From: an uncultured Bacteroidales bacterium
GTDB lineage: Bacteria; Bacteroidota; Bacteroidia; Bacteroidales; P3
DNA: 64,000 bases
Direction: 5' to 3'
Assembly: GCA_947165255.1 (NCBI GenBank)
Contig: CAMUZR010000003.1
Span: 1 to 64,000, forward strand
Shown here piece after piece: positions 6,808-14,812 of this stretch (its first letter is position 1; each line of letters begins with the position of its first letter). The position numbers and the translations under genes were made by a program. The notes beneath the pieces were generated by a model, which saw nothing but the letters and a program-made list of their open reading frames with translations, ran no database searches and was not told where the DNA came from.

Positions 6808-8403
6808 ATGAACACGAACTTACCCAGCCGCAGATACCCCATAGGGATACAGACTTTTGAACGTATCATCAAGGACAAATATGTCTATGTGGACAAGACC
6901 GATTTGGTGTGGCAACTGGCCAACGGAAGCACTTTTGCTTTCCTCAGTCGTCCCCGCCGCTTCGGCAAGTCGCTGCTGACCACCACGCTCAAGTCCTACT
7001 TCGAAGGCCGAAGGGATCTGTTCGAGGGGCTGAAGATAATGGACTATGAGGAGGAATGGCGGCAGTACCCGGTGATACACCTGGACCTGAGCACTTGCAA
7101 AGGGCAGGGAAATGCCGAGGGGCTGCGCGAAGCCATACTCTTCGAAATGGAGGATTTGTGCTCTCTGTATGGGGTAGACAAGCAGGGGAGGACCCCTGGG
7201 CAAGTCCTCTCCCGGACAATAAAAAATGCAGCCAGACAGAACGGGAAGGTGGTGGTACTCATAGACGAGTACGACGCGCCGCTGCTGGATGTGCTGCACG
7301 AAAAAGAAAGGATGGAAGGGATGAAGGAAGTGATGAAAGAGTTCTTTCAGCCGCTGAAGGCCTGCGAGGCGATGATACGCTTCTGTTTCCTCACAGGCAT
7401 CACCAAGTTCAGCCAACTGAGCATCTTCTCCACACTGAACAACATCATGAATGTCTCCATGATGCCGAAATACTCTGCCATCTGCGGCATCACCGAGGAG
7501 GAACTGACCACGGTTTTGAAAGAGGACATCGCCATGCTGGCAGAGGCTTACAAATGCTCGCCCGAAGAGATGCACACACTGCTGAAAAGGCAGTATGACG
7601 GATACCATTTCTCGGGGCGCGGGCCAGAGGTATACAACCCCTACAGCTTGATAAACTGCTTTGATCAGAAAGAAATAAAGAACTACTGGTTCGAGAGCGG
7701 CACGCCCACCTTTCTCTTCCACCAGATGCAGCGTTTCGGCACCGACATCACGCAGATGGACAACATCAAGGCCTCAGAATCTGGATTCAACCGCCCTACC
7801 GAGACACTGACCAACGCCCTGCCGTTACTTTACCAAGCCGGATACCTGACCATCAAGGGTTACGACCGCGAGCTGGGTAACTACACATTGGGCATTCCCA
7901 ACATGGAGGTGCGTGTAGGCCTGACAGAGGGCCTGCTGCCCTACTATGCTGGCTTAGAGCAGGAAGACGTTCTACAGGGCGGTGCGCAAAAAATGTGGCT
8001 GGCACTGCGCGACGGCGACATCGACCGCTGCCTTGGGGAGTTGAAAGCCTTTCTGGCAGGCGTGCCATACGTGGAGGGCTTCAAGGAGAAACTGAGCGAG
8101 GCCGCCACCAAAGAGGGATTCTACGAATACACCTTCTACCTCATCCTCTCCATGCTCAACGTCTATGTGCAGACCCAGGTGAAGTGCAGCACTGGCCGCG
8201 TGGACATGATAGTTTACGCCCCAGACACCATCTATCTCTTCGAATTCAAGGTGAAGAGTACCGCTGCCAAGGCCGTGCGCCAAATAGAGGAACAGAACTA
8301 TGCCGACCGCTTTGCCACCGACCCCCGCCAAGTGGTGAAGGTGGGCGTGAACTTCGACATCGACACCTGGACCATAGAGGACTGGCAGACCCTCAAAGAC
8401 TGA
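6808..8403 (+). CDS. AAA-ATPase-like / PD-(D/E)XK nuclease family protein, copy 2
   Basis: This 531-residue paralogue of 4990-6594 has the same motif order: RRFGKSLL, LIDEYD, then GRVDMIV, FEFK and QIEEQ in the nuclease-like domain. Most of the gene is nearly identical at DNA level. A central block (about 7707-7988), between the ATPase and nuclease parts, differs at many silent and replacement sites. No TAnnTTTG box is visible ahead of it. It probably relied on read-through from copy 1 until the MITE entered. The protein ends DWQTLKD, whereas copy 1 ends with a different tail. The function is unknown; a role in defence, recombination or self-mobility is speculation. Confidence 0.85.
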   Translation: MNTNLPSRRYPIGIQTFERIIKDKYVYVDKTDLVWQLANGSTFAFLSRPRRFGKSLLTTTLKSYFEGRRDLFEGLKIMDYEEEWRQYPVIHLDLSTCKGQGNAEGLREAILFEMEDLCSLYGVDKQGRTPGQVLSRTIKNAARQNGKVVVLIDEYDAPLLDVLHEKERMEGMKEVMKEFFQPLKACEAMIRFCFLTGITKFSQLSIFSTLNNIMNVSMMPKYSAICGITEEELTTVLKEDIAMLAEAYKCSPEEMHTLLKRQYDGYHFSGRGPEVYNPYSLINCFDQKEIKNYWFESGTPTFLFHQMQRFGTDITQMDNIKASESGFNRPTETLTNALPLLYQAGYLTIKGYDRELGNYTLGIPNMEVRVGLTEGLLPYYAGLEQEDVLQGGAQKMWLALRDGDIDRCLGELKAFLAGVPYVEGFKEKLSEAATKEGFYEYTFYLILSMLNVYVQTQVKCSTGRVDMIVYAPDTIYLFEFKVKSTAAKAVRQIEEQNYADRFATDPRQVVKVGVNFDIDTWTIEDWQTLKD

Positions 8404-8647
8404 TAAGTAATTGCTCAAATTTATTTTACATATAATTTCCATCTAATTGACCATTAATGATAATTAATGGATAATTCATGATAATTCGTGTTAAAAGATA
8501 TGCATATTAATTTTGCTTACCGACTTAAGTAATTGCTCAAATTTATTTTACATATAATTTCCATCTAATTGACCATTAATGATAATTAATGGATAATTCA
8601 TGATAATTCGTGTTAAAAGATATGCATATTAATTATGCTTGCCGACT
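8404..8647 (+). repeat. Right repeat: two tandem 122-bp units, inverted relative to 4614-4930
   Basis: Unit one is 8404-8525 and unit two is 8526-8647, nearly identical to each other and starting right after the stop codon of the second nuclease gene. The left side of the gene pair has one inverted copy. This arrangement of bounding inverted repeats resembles the ends of a mobile unit. Confidence 0.85.
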
Positions 8648-8720
8648 TATTTGACAAAACAAACAATCCCACTTAGCAAAAAATAAAATGATTATCCGCT
8701 ATCGTCAGAAATATGAAATC

Positions 8721-8814
8721 GCGTCTCTCCGAGACGCAGTCGGATGATTGGTTTTCAAGCACCACACTGCGCTGCGCTTGTATGGTGTTATTGAGATTAA
8801 GCCTCTACGAGGCT
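8721..8814. repeat. Three-hairpin palindromic module X
   Basis: Hairpin gcgtctc-tcc-gagacgc (8721-8737) is followed by an imperfect GCGC-centred palindrome (8760-8787). The linker gttattgagatt and hairpin agcctc-tac-gaggct (8800-8814) follow. The order and linker match the core of the MITE copies. It resembles the REP-like palindromes I associate with Bacteroidales intergenic DNA. It is non-coding. Confidence 0.65.
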
Positions 8815-8934
8815 TTTTCGGGCCATTACGGATAATCATAAAAATAATACTCAATTCGAGAAAAAGCAATAGAAAATCACTCTTTAATATCAACTTTATC
8901 CTTATGGTGGGTTCTATTTATTTGTTTTCGTGTC

Positions 8935-9018
8935 GCGTCCCTATCGGGACGCATCTGTTTGCCTCAGATAATCACCGCACTACGTACGGTGTTATTCATA
9001 TCTCACCCCGATGGGGTG
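8935..9018. repeat. Three-hairpin palindromic module Y
   Basis: Hairpin gcgtccc/gggacgc (8935-8952) is followed by the palindrome caccg...cggtg (about 8973-8991). The linker gttattcatatct and hairpin cacccc-gat-ggggtg (9004-9018) follow. It has the same layout as module X, with different stems of compensating sequence. Confidence 0.65.
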
Positions 9019-9036
9019 ATTAATAGAAGTTTCCTT

Positions 9037-9248
9037 ATGAAGAAAGTTCTTTTAGCCCTTGCTGCCGTGGCCATGGTTGTCTGTCTCAGCTCCTGCAAGA
9101 AAACCTGCACCTGCACCTCCTATGTGGTGGCTCTGCCGTCTCCACCACAGAGGTAAACCTCAGCGACTATAATGGCGTGAAGAAATGCAGCGACCTGCCG
9201 CTGAACAACTACTCCACTGCCCTTGAGACCGGAGTGAAGTGCAAATAA
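9037..9248 (+). pseudogene. Frameshifted small lipoprotein
   Basis: Translation from the ATG at 9037 gives a lipoprotein signal peptide with lipobox LSSC, followed by KKTCTCTSYV, then runs into a stop at about 9156. The frame shifted by one near 9125-9130 continues as GGSAVSTTEVNLSDYNGVKK and on to a TAA at 9246-9248. Both halves look like coding sequence of one protein of about 70 residues, so a single-base change split it. It could also be a sequencing error. It is followed at once by a terminator, as expected for a former single gene. Confidence 0.55.
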
Positions 9249-9271
9249 TGCCTCGGCCATCTAGGCAAGAG

Positions 9272-9309
9272 AAAACCTCCAACCGCAACAAATAGCGCTT
9301 GGAGGTTTT
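9272..9309 (+). terminator. Terminator after the small lipoprotein
   Basis: The arms aaaacctccaa (9272-9282) and ttggaggtttt (9299-9309) pair perfectly and run into a T-rich tail. MITE copy 3 inserted directly in that tail. Confidence 0.75.
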
Positions 9310-9315
9310 ATTTAT

Positions 9316-9498
9316 CGCTCTAGTACAAAGTATGACTGATTCTTGCTCGTATTTCTCAATGTGGCGTGTCTTCGACACGCTGAGTAGTAGGGGTTTCGCT
9401 ATCCCCACACTGCGCTCCCGTTGGTCGCTTAGTATGGGGTTATTAAGATTCAGCCTCTTCGAGGCTGCTAAAAATCAGTCTTTTATCAAACTAGAGCC
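9316..9498 (-). mobile_element. MITE-like element, copy 3 (183 bp)
   Basis: This is almost identical to the copies at 4687-4869 and 6601-6784. The perfect 8-bp duplication ttatttat flanks it (9308-9315 and 9499-9506). It sits between the lipoprotein terminator and the end of the acyl-CoA ligase gene. Confidence 0.85.
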
Positions 9499-9535
9499 TT
9501 ATTTATTATAGGCCGCCGAAGATCTAAGCGGGGGC

Positions 9536-11416
9536 TCAATCCTGTTTCTTCTTACCAAAACCAAAAGTGGGCAGCTCCACACTGCGGAAGGCCGAAAGGA
9601 TAGGATTGCCCGAAGAGGTCTCGTTGCCGTAGATTTCGGCTATCAGGTTCTTATACTTCTCCATAAGCACCTTGCGCCGTATTTTAAGCGTGGGGGACAG
9701 CAAGCCGTTATTGGCGGTCCACTCGTCGGCCACCAGCCGGAAATTCTTAATCTGCTCGTGGGCAGCAAAGTCGCGGTTGCTCTCGGCAATCACTTCGCGA
9801 TATTTTTCTTTCACCTCGGGCAGGGTCAGCAGGGTGACGTTGTCGCGGTAGTGCAGGTGATGCTTCAGTGCCCAGTAATGCAGTGTGTTGAAATTGGGCG
9901 AAATGATAGCGGAGGCGCTCTTCTCGTTTTCGCCTACCACCATCACCTGCTCAATATACTCCGACTCGCGCAGTTTATTCTCCAACAGTTGCGGGGCGAT
10001 GTACTTGCCGGCCGAGAGTTTGAAAATATCCTTCTTGCGGTCGGTGATGCGCAGATAGCGGGGGCCGCCGATGCCGGTGCCCACCATCTCGCCCACGTCG
10101 CCGGTGTGGAACCATCCCTCCTCGTCAATCACCTGTGCCGTGTACTCGGGGTCTTTGTAGTAGCCCATCATGACGTGGGGTCCACGGGTGAGGATTTCAC
10201 CATCCTCGGCAAATTTCACCTCCACCCCCTCCAGTATGGGGCCCACGGTGCCAATCTTCACCCAATTCTTAGCCGGATTGTTCACCGCTATCACGGGCGA
10301 CGTCTCGGAGAGGCCGTAGCCCTCGTGAATATAGATGCCCGCGGCGGCAAAAGTGCGCAGCATCTTGGGCTGAATGCTGCTCGAGCCGGTGATGACGCAG
10401 AGCTCATGGCCGCCGAACTTCTCGCGCCAGTGGCGGTAAACCATGCGGTCGTAGAACCACTGCGACAGCTGGTAGAAGAGCTGCATCCGCTGCAGGTTGG
10501 AGTAGTCCCAGCGTGAGCCATGGACAAAAGCGCGGTCGTAGATTTTCTTCTTGATACCCTTAAAGTCCTTCCCGGCGGCATAAAGTTTGTCATACACCAT
10601 CTCCAGCACACGGGGCACGGCGCAGAAACCGTCGGCATGCAGCTCCTGCATATTCTGCTGGATGGTGCCCATGTTCTCGGCATAGTAGATGCCCACGCCG
10701 CGGAACTGATAGTGGTAGTTCATGCTGCGCTCGTAGATATGGTTCAGGGGCAGGAAGCTGAGGGCCTTGGAGCCGGCCGGCATATAGTTCACCTTGGCAT
10801 GAGCGAGGAAATTGCTGCAAAGGTTGCGGTGCGAGAGCATCACCCCCTTGGGGTCGCCCGTGGTGCCCGAAGTGTAGATGAGCGTGGCGCAGTCCTCCGG
10901 ACGTATGGTCTCCTTCAGCTGTGCCAGACGGGGGGCGTTCTTATCCTTGCTGCTGATGCCCAGCTTCAGAATGTCGAACGTGCGGGGATAGCCATCAATC
11001 TTCTCCAGCGTGTACACCTTGGGGGCGTTCTCCAACTTCTCCAACGCGGGAGCCACACGGCGGAGCATGATATGGTTGCTGATGAACATATACTGCGCCT
11101 CGCTGTGGCGGATGATGTGCATATAGTTCTCCACACTCAGCGTGGGATATATGGGCACGTGAATAACGCCGGTGAGGGCGCAAGCCATGTCGGTGAAGTT
11201 CCATTCGGGGCAGTTGGCCGTCATGGTAATAATCTTGTCGCCGGGCTTCAGACCCATTTCCAAGAGTCCGCAAGCCATATAATGGGCAATATCGTAGTAC
11301 TTTCTGGAACTGTATTTAACCCACTCCCCTTTCTCTTTAGCGCATAGAACATCTTCTTTCTCAGGGAATTGTTCCAAAAGGTAGTCCAACAGGTCGAATG
11401 TGCGTGTTATTTCCAT
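9536..11416 (-). CDS. Long-chain fatty acid--CoA ligase (AMP-forming)
   Basis: This enzyme of the ANL superfamily (626 residues) activates fatty acids to acyl-AMP and then acyl-CoA for lipid synthesis or degradation, at the cytoplasmic membrane. Visible motifs are the P-loop-like LIYTSGTTGDPKGV (about 180), the A5 region YGLSETSPV (about 370), GWFHTGDVG (about 430) and RITDRKKDIFK (about 455) with the hinge and A8 region. The length fits the COG1022 (FAA1-like) bacterial branch. It is transcribed alone, divergently from trkA, from the TATATTTG promoter at 11439-11446. The exact substrate chain length cannot be read. Confidence 0.9.
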   Translation of the reverse strand: MEITRTFDLLDYLLEQFPEKEDVLCAKEKGEWVKYSSRKYYDIAHYMACGLLEMGLKPGDKIITMTANCPEWNFTDMACALTGVIHVPIYPTLSVENYMHIIRHSEAQYMFISNHIMLRRVAPALEKLENAPKVYTLEKIDGYPRTFDILKLGISSKDKNAPRLAQLKETIRPEDCATLIYTSGTTGDPKGVMLSHRNLCSNFLAHAKVNYMPAGSKALSFLPLNHIYERSMNYHYQFRGVGIYYAENMGTIQQNMQELHADGFCAVPRVLEMVYDKLYAAGKDFKGIKKKIYDRAFVHGSRWDYSNLQRMQLFYQLSQWFYDRMVYRHWREKFGGHELCVITGSSSIQPKMLRTFAAAGIYIHEGYGLSETSPVIAVNNPAKNWVKIGTVGPILEGVEVKFAEDGEILTRGPHVMMGYYKDPEYTAQVIDEEGWFHTGDVGEMVGTGIGGPRYLRITDRKKDIFKLSAGKYIAPQLLENKLRESEYIEQVMVVGENEKSASAIISPNFNTLHYWALKHHLHYRDNVTLLTLPEVKEKYREVIAESNRDFAAHEQIKNFRLVADEWTANNGLLSPTLKIRRKVLMEKYKNLIAEIYGNETSSGNPILSAFRSVELPTFGFGKKKQD

Positions 11417-11438
11417 TTTTTATTCCTTATTAGAAATG

Positions 11439-11468
11439 CAAATATACGACATTTTTTTAGAATACAAA
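11439..11468 (-). promoter_or_regulatory. Promoter of the acyl-CoA ligase gene
   Basis: On the reverse strand TATATTTG (11439-11446) matches TAnnTTTG, with TTTG at about 11465-11468, some 18 bases upstream. The leader would be about 18 nt. Confidence 0.65.
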
Positions 11469-11622
11469 CATTATTTTTTCATTCCTACCTTCCTGTCCGT
11501 CCCCGCCAGCCCTTCGGGCGCTTTCAGCCAGCCGCCTTCCAACCCCTTTCCTGCCGCGGCCGAACCGCCGCCCCATCCCCTCCCTTCGTCCGCTTTTTCT
11601 CCAACGCTTAGTTTAGTTTTTA

Positions 11623-11659
11623 TTTGCATTTAGTTTTTCAAACATAAACTAAATGCAAA
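11623..11659. repeat. Inverted repeat with 14-bp perfect arms
   Basis: TTTGCATTTAGTTT (11623-11636) and AAACTAAATGCAAA (11646-11659) are exact complements around a 9-base loop. The same 14-mer occurs at 58481-58494 in another intergenic region with the same pyrimidine / AT hairpin / purine layout. Confidence 0.7.
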
Positions 11660-11798
11660 CTAAATACAAACAAAATGCAAAATAAAAGGCGAAGAAAGGG
11701 GGGAGGTGGCGGGGTGGAACGGGCGGGCTGCTGAGGCGGCTCGGACGGCGCTTGGAAGCGGCGGCGAGGGGGAGAGTGACGGGGACCGACATTATTTT

Positions 11799-11831
11799 TT
11801 GTTCAGTAATGGAATTTTTTTTGTATTTTTG
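11799..11831 (+). promoter_or_regulatory. Promoter of the trk operon
   Basis: TATTTTTG (11824-11831) matches TAnnTTTG, and a TTG (11799-11801) lies 22 bases upstream, slightly further than usual. The leader to the ATG at 11858 would be about 20 nt. Confidence 0.6.
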
Positions 11832-11857
11832 CACCTTAATTTTTTGAGCGAGAAAAG

Positions 11858-13198
11858 ATGAACATAATCATTGCAGGTGACGGCGAGGTTGGGTTTTACC
11901 TTGCCAAATCGCTTACCGAATTGGACCACAACATCACCGTGGTGGACCCCAATTCCGAGTTATTGAAACGGCTGGAGAAGGATTCGGACCTGATGACAAT
12001 AGCGGGTTCGTCCACTTCGCCCAAGGTTTTGGCCGACGCCAATGTGGGCGACTGCGACCTTTTTTTGGCCGTGCTGCACGACGAGAGCATCAACCTCATG
12101 AGCTGTGTGCTGGCCAAGAAGCTCCGTGCAAAGAAAACCGTGGCCCGCATCAGCAACACCGAGCTGCTCTACCCGCGCCACCGCGACATGCTGCGCGACC
12201 TGGGCGTGGACGAGATGGTGTGCCCCGAACGCATTGCCGCCAAGGAGATTACCAATCTTATCGACAATTCTGTGGCCACGGAGTTTTTCGATTTCTCGAG
12301 CGGGCTGCTCACCATGTACCTCATTCACCTCGAAGCCGACTCGCCGGTGGCAGGCCACAGCGTGAAGGAACTCATACAGAACTACAACAACCTGCACGTG
12401 CGCATCGTGGCGCTGCTGCGCAACGGACAGACCGTCTTTCCCCATCTCGACACCACCTTTCAACAGGGCGACCTGGTGTACCTCATCAGCCGCCCCAACC
12501 AGTTTGACACTATTAAACGCGTGGCCGGCAAGACCGACGTGAGCATCAACAAGGCCATGATTGTCGGCGCCGGGCGCATAGGGCGTTTTGCTGCCCAGAC
12601 GCTGGAGGACAAGATACACATAACGCTTTTCGAAGAGTCGAAAACACGCTGCGACGAGGCCGCCAGCCTGCTCAACAAGACTCTGATCATCAACGGCGAC
12701 GCCACCGACATAGAGCTGCTGAAGGAAGAGGGTCTGCAAAACACCGATGCCTTCATTTCGGTGACCGACTCGTCCGAGACCAACATCCTCACCTGCCTCC
12801 ATGCCAAGAAGCTGGGGGTCCACCGCACCATTGCCCTGGTGGAGAACACGGGCTTTATCAGCCTCTCGCAGGACATAGGCATAGACACTATCATCAATAA
12901 GAAACTTATCACGGCCAGCTACATCTCGCGCTTCATCGTCAAGGGCGACGCCGTGCGCAGCAAATGGCTGAGCGGCACCAACGCCGAACTGGTTGAGTTC
13001 AACGTGGGCAAACGCGCCCCCGCCACCCGCCACACCATACGCGAACTCGCCCTGCCGCAGGGCTCTACCATCGGCGGCATCATCCGCGGCAACCAGAGCA
13101 TCCTGCCCACCCGCGACACGCAGATTGAGGCCAAAGACAAGGTCATCGTCTTCGCCCTGCCCAAGGTGATGGACAAGGTGGCGCGACTGTTCGAATAA
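11858..13198 (+). CDS. trkA: Trk system potassium uptake regulatory protein TrkA
   Basis: This peripheral membrane protein (446 residues) binds NAD(H) or other nucleotides and gates TrkH-type potassium channels. It has two RCK_N/RCK_C units. The first Rossmann loop is IIIAGDGEVG (residues 3-12) and the second is AMIVGAGRIG (about 233-242). The length is that of full two-domain TrkA. It is followed after 14 bp by a TrkH gene and then a second TrkH-type gene, which fits a trkA-trkH-trkH potassium uptake operon at the inner membrane. Confidence 0.95.
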   Translation: MNIIIAGDGEVGFYLAKSLTELDHNITVVDPNSELLKRLEKDSDLMTIAGSSTSPKVLADANVGDCDLFLAVLHDESINLMSCVLAKKLRAKKTVARISNTELLYPRHRDMLRDLGVDEMVCPERIAAKEITNLIDNSVATEFFDFSSGLLTMYLIHLEADSPVAGHSVKELIQNYNNLHVRIVALLRNGQTVFPHLDTTFQQGDLVYLISRPNQFDTIKRVAGKTDVSINKAMIVGAGRIGRFAAQTLEDKIHITLFEESKTRCDEAASLLNKTLIINGDATDIELLKEEGLQNTDAFISVTDSSETNILTCLHAKKLGVHRTIALVENTGFISLSQDIGIDTIINKKLITASYISRFIVKGDAVRSKWLSGTNAELVEFNVGKRAPATRHTIRELALPQGSTIGGIIRGNQSILPTRDTQIEAKDKVIVFALPKVMDKVARLFE

Positions 13199-13212
13199 CC
13201 CCCTTACGGCCA

Positions 13213-14727
13213 GTGAGCATGAGGACACACAGCAAGAGAGAGGATTGGCCCACCGAGCGGTTGGGGCTGCGGAGGTTCAACTTCCGCCTCATCGCGCGGC
13301 TCACGGGCATGCTGCTGGTGTACATGGCGGCCAGCATGGTGCTGCCCCTGGCAGTGTCGCTCCTCTACCAGGACGGGGCGCAGTTCTCGCTTCTGGTGTC
13401 GGCCATGCTCATTCTCATGATGGGTCTTTTCCTGCGCAACATAGTGGGCCACAACGCCACTTACGACCTCAAGGAGATGGAGAGCTATTGGTTTACCTCC
13501 ATCATCTGGATTACGGTGCCGCTGTGCGGCACACTGCCCTACCTCATTACGGGTACCATAGGTACGTTCACCGATGCCCTTTTCGAATCCTTTAGCGGTT
13601 TCACCACCACGGGTTCCTCCATCCTTTCGCGCCCCGAGGAGCTGCCCCAGAGCCTACTGGTCTACCGCTCGTTCACCCAATGGATTGGGGGCATAGGGTT
13701 CATGCTCTTTGTGGTGGCCATCCTGCGCAAACTGGGCATCGGAGGGGAGCAGTTGTACGAGGCCGAGTTCTCCGGCACACGCCAGCGCAAGCTCCACCCC
13801 CGCCTGGCCAAGAGCGTCACCCGGCTGTTCACCATCTACACTATCCTCACCGTGGGCATGATGGCGCTGCTGATGGTGGACGGCACCTCGGTGTTCGAGT
13901 CGCTCTGCCTGGCCTTCAGCACGGTGTCCACAGGCGGATTTGTGCCCAACAGCGCGGGCATCATCGCGCTGGGCAGGGGCAGCCTGATAATGGTGACGGT
14001 GTTTATGATACTGAGCGGCATCAGTCTGGCGCAGCTCTACTATCTGTTCACCCTGAAGTGGCGCGAGTATGGCCGCGACGAGGAGCTATGGACCTACCTG
14101 GGCATTTTTGCGTTGATGGTGCTGACGAGTGCCGCGGCCTTCACTTCGGCGGGGAACGACTTCCTTTCGTCGCTCTCCTACAGCATTTTCCATATAGCCT
14201 CCACCATGTCGTCGTGCGGCTACTACCTGCCCAAACCACAGCACTGGTCCTTCCTGGTGAGTGTGCTCACCTTCCTGCTCATCCTTATGGGGGCCTCGGC
14301 AGGTTCGACAGGCGGCGGCATCAAGATTTTCCGGGCCATAGCCCTCTATAAGTACATCGGGAACTACTTCACCCACATGATACACCCCAACGCGGTCACC
14401 TGCGTAAAGGTGAACCGCAAGGTGGTGGAAGACGACTATATCAACAAGATATTCGCCTTTGTCTTCCTCTACCTGGCTTTCATCATCATCGGGGCCTTTG
14501 TGCTCACGCTGTGCGACTGCTCCATTCCTAACGCCATCTGCATGGCAGCCGCCAATATAAGCAACCTCGGACCCTCGCCCCTTATCAACAACCTGGGCGG
14601 AGCCCTTGACTACGCCTCCCTGCCACATCTGGCCAAGTGGACGCTGGCCGTGCTGATGGTGGCGGGGCGGATAGAGCTCTTTGCCCTCATAGCTATTTTC
14701 TCCCCCGCCTATTGGAAGCGGGGATGA
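13213..14727 (+). CDS. trkH: TrkH-family potassium uptake protein, first copy
   Basis: This multi-pass inner-membrane protein is the ion-conducting subunit partnered by TrkA. It runs from a GTG at 13213 (504 residues), or more plausibly from the ATG at 13219, which gives two residues fewer. Four pore loops are recognisable: SGFTTTGSS, STVSTGGF, STMSSCGYY and AANISNLGPS. The third loop carries a cysteine where a small or hydroxyl residue is usual. The 14-bp gap from trkA and the overlap of its stop with an ATG at 14724 suggest a coupled operon. Confidence 0.9.
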   Translation: MSMRTHSKREDWPTERLGLRRFNFRLIARLTGMLLVYMAASMVLPLAVSLLYQDGAQFSLLVSAMLILMMGLFLRNIVGHNATYDLKEMESYWFTSIIWITVPLCGTLPYLITGTIGTFTDALFESFSGFTTTGSSILSRPEELPQSLLVYRSFTQWIGGIGFMLFVVAILRKLGIGGEQLYEAEFSGTRQRKLHPRLAKSVTRLFTIYTILTVGMMALLMVDGTSVFESLCLAFSTVSTGGFVPNSAGIIALGRGSLIMVTVFMILSGISLAQLYYLFTLKWREYGRDEELWTYLGIFALMVLTSAAAFTSAGNDFLSSLSYSIFHIASTMSSCGYYLPKPQHWSFLVSVLTFLLILMGASAGSTGGGIKIFRAIALYKYIGNYFTHMIHPNAVTCVKVNRKVVEDDYINKIFAFVFLYLAFIIIGAFVLTLCDCSIPNAICMAAANISNLGPSPLINNLGGALDYASLPHLAKWTLAVLMVAGRIELFALIAIFSPAYWKRG

Positions 14728-14812
14728 TTCGTCAGTATGTCAAATCTTTAGTCAACACTAATACCATCGCAATATCTCACAAGTCAAGTACATATTAAGG
14801 TTCCTGGGCATT

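Larger units (their letters stand above)
11417..11857. other. Divergent intergenic region, 441 bp
   Basis: The region holds the two outward promoters (11439-11468 and 11799-11831). Between them are a pyrimidine-rich GC segment, an AT-rich inverted repeat (11623-11659) and a purine-rich GC segment. Short frames reading through it are compositional artefacts. No gene is seen. Confidence 0.6.

Noticed and set aside
4990..8403. Restriction-modification or known defence operon
   Set aside because: Both genes are paralogues of one ATPase/nuclease family. No methyltransferase, specificity subunit or recognised defence partner is adjacent.
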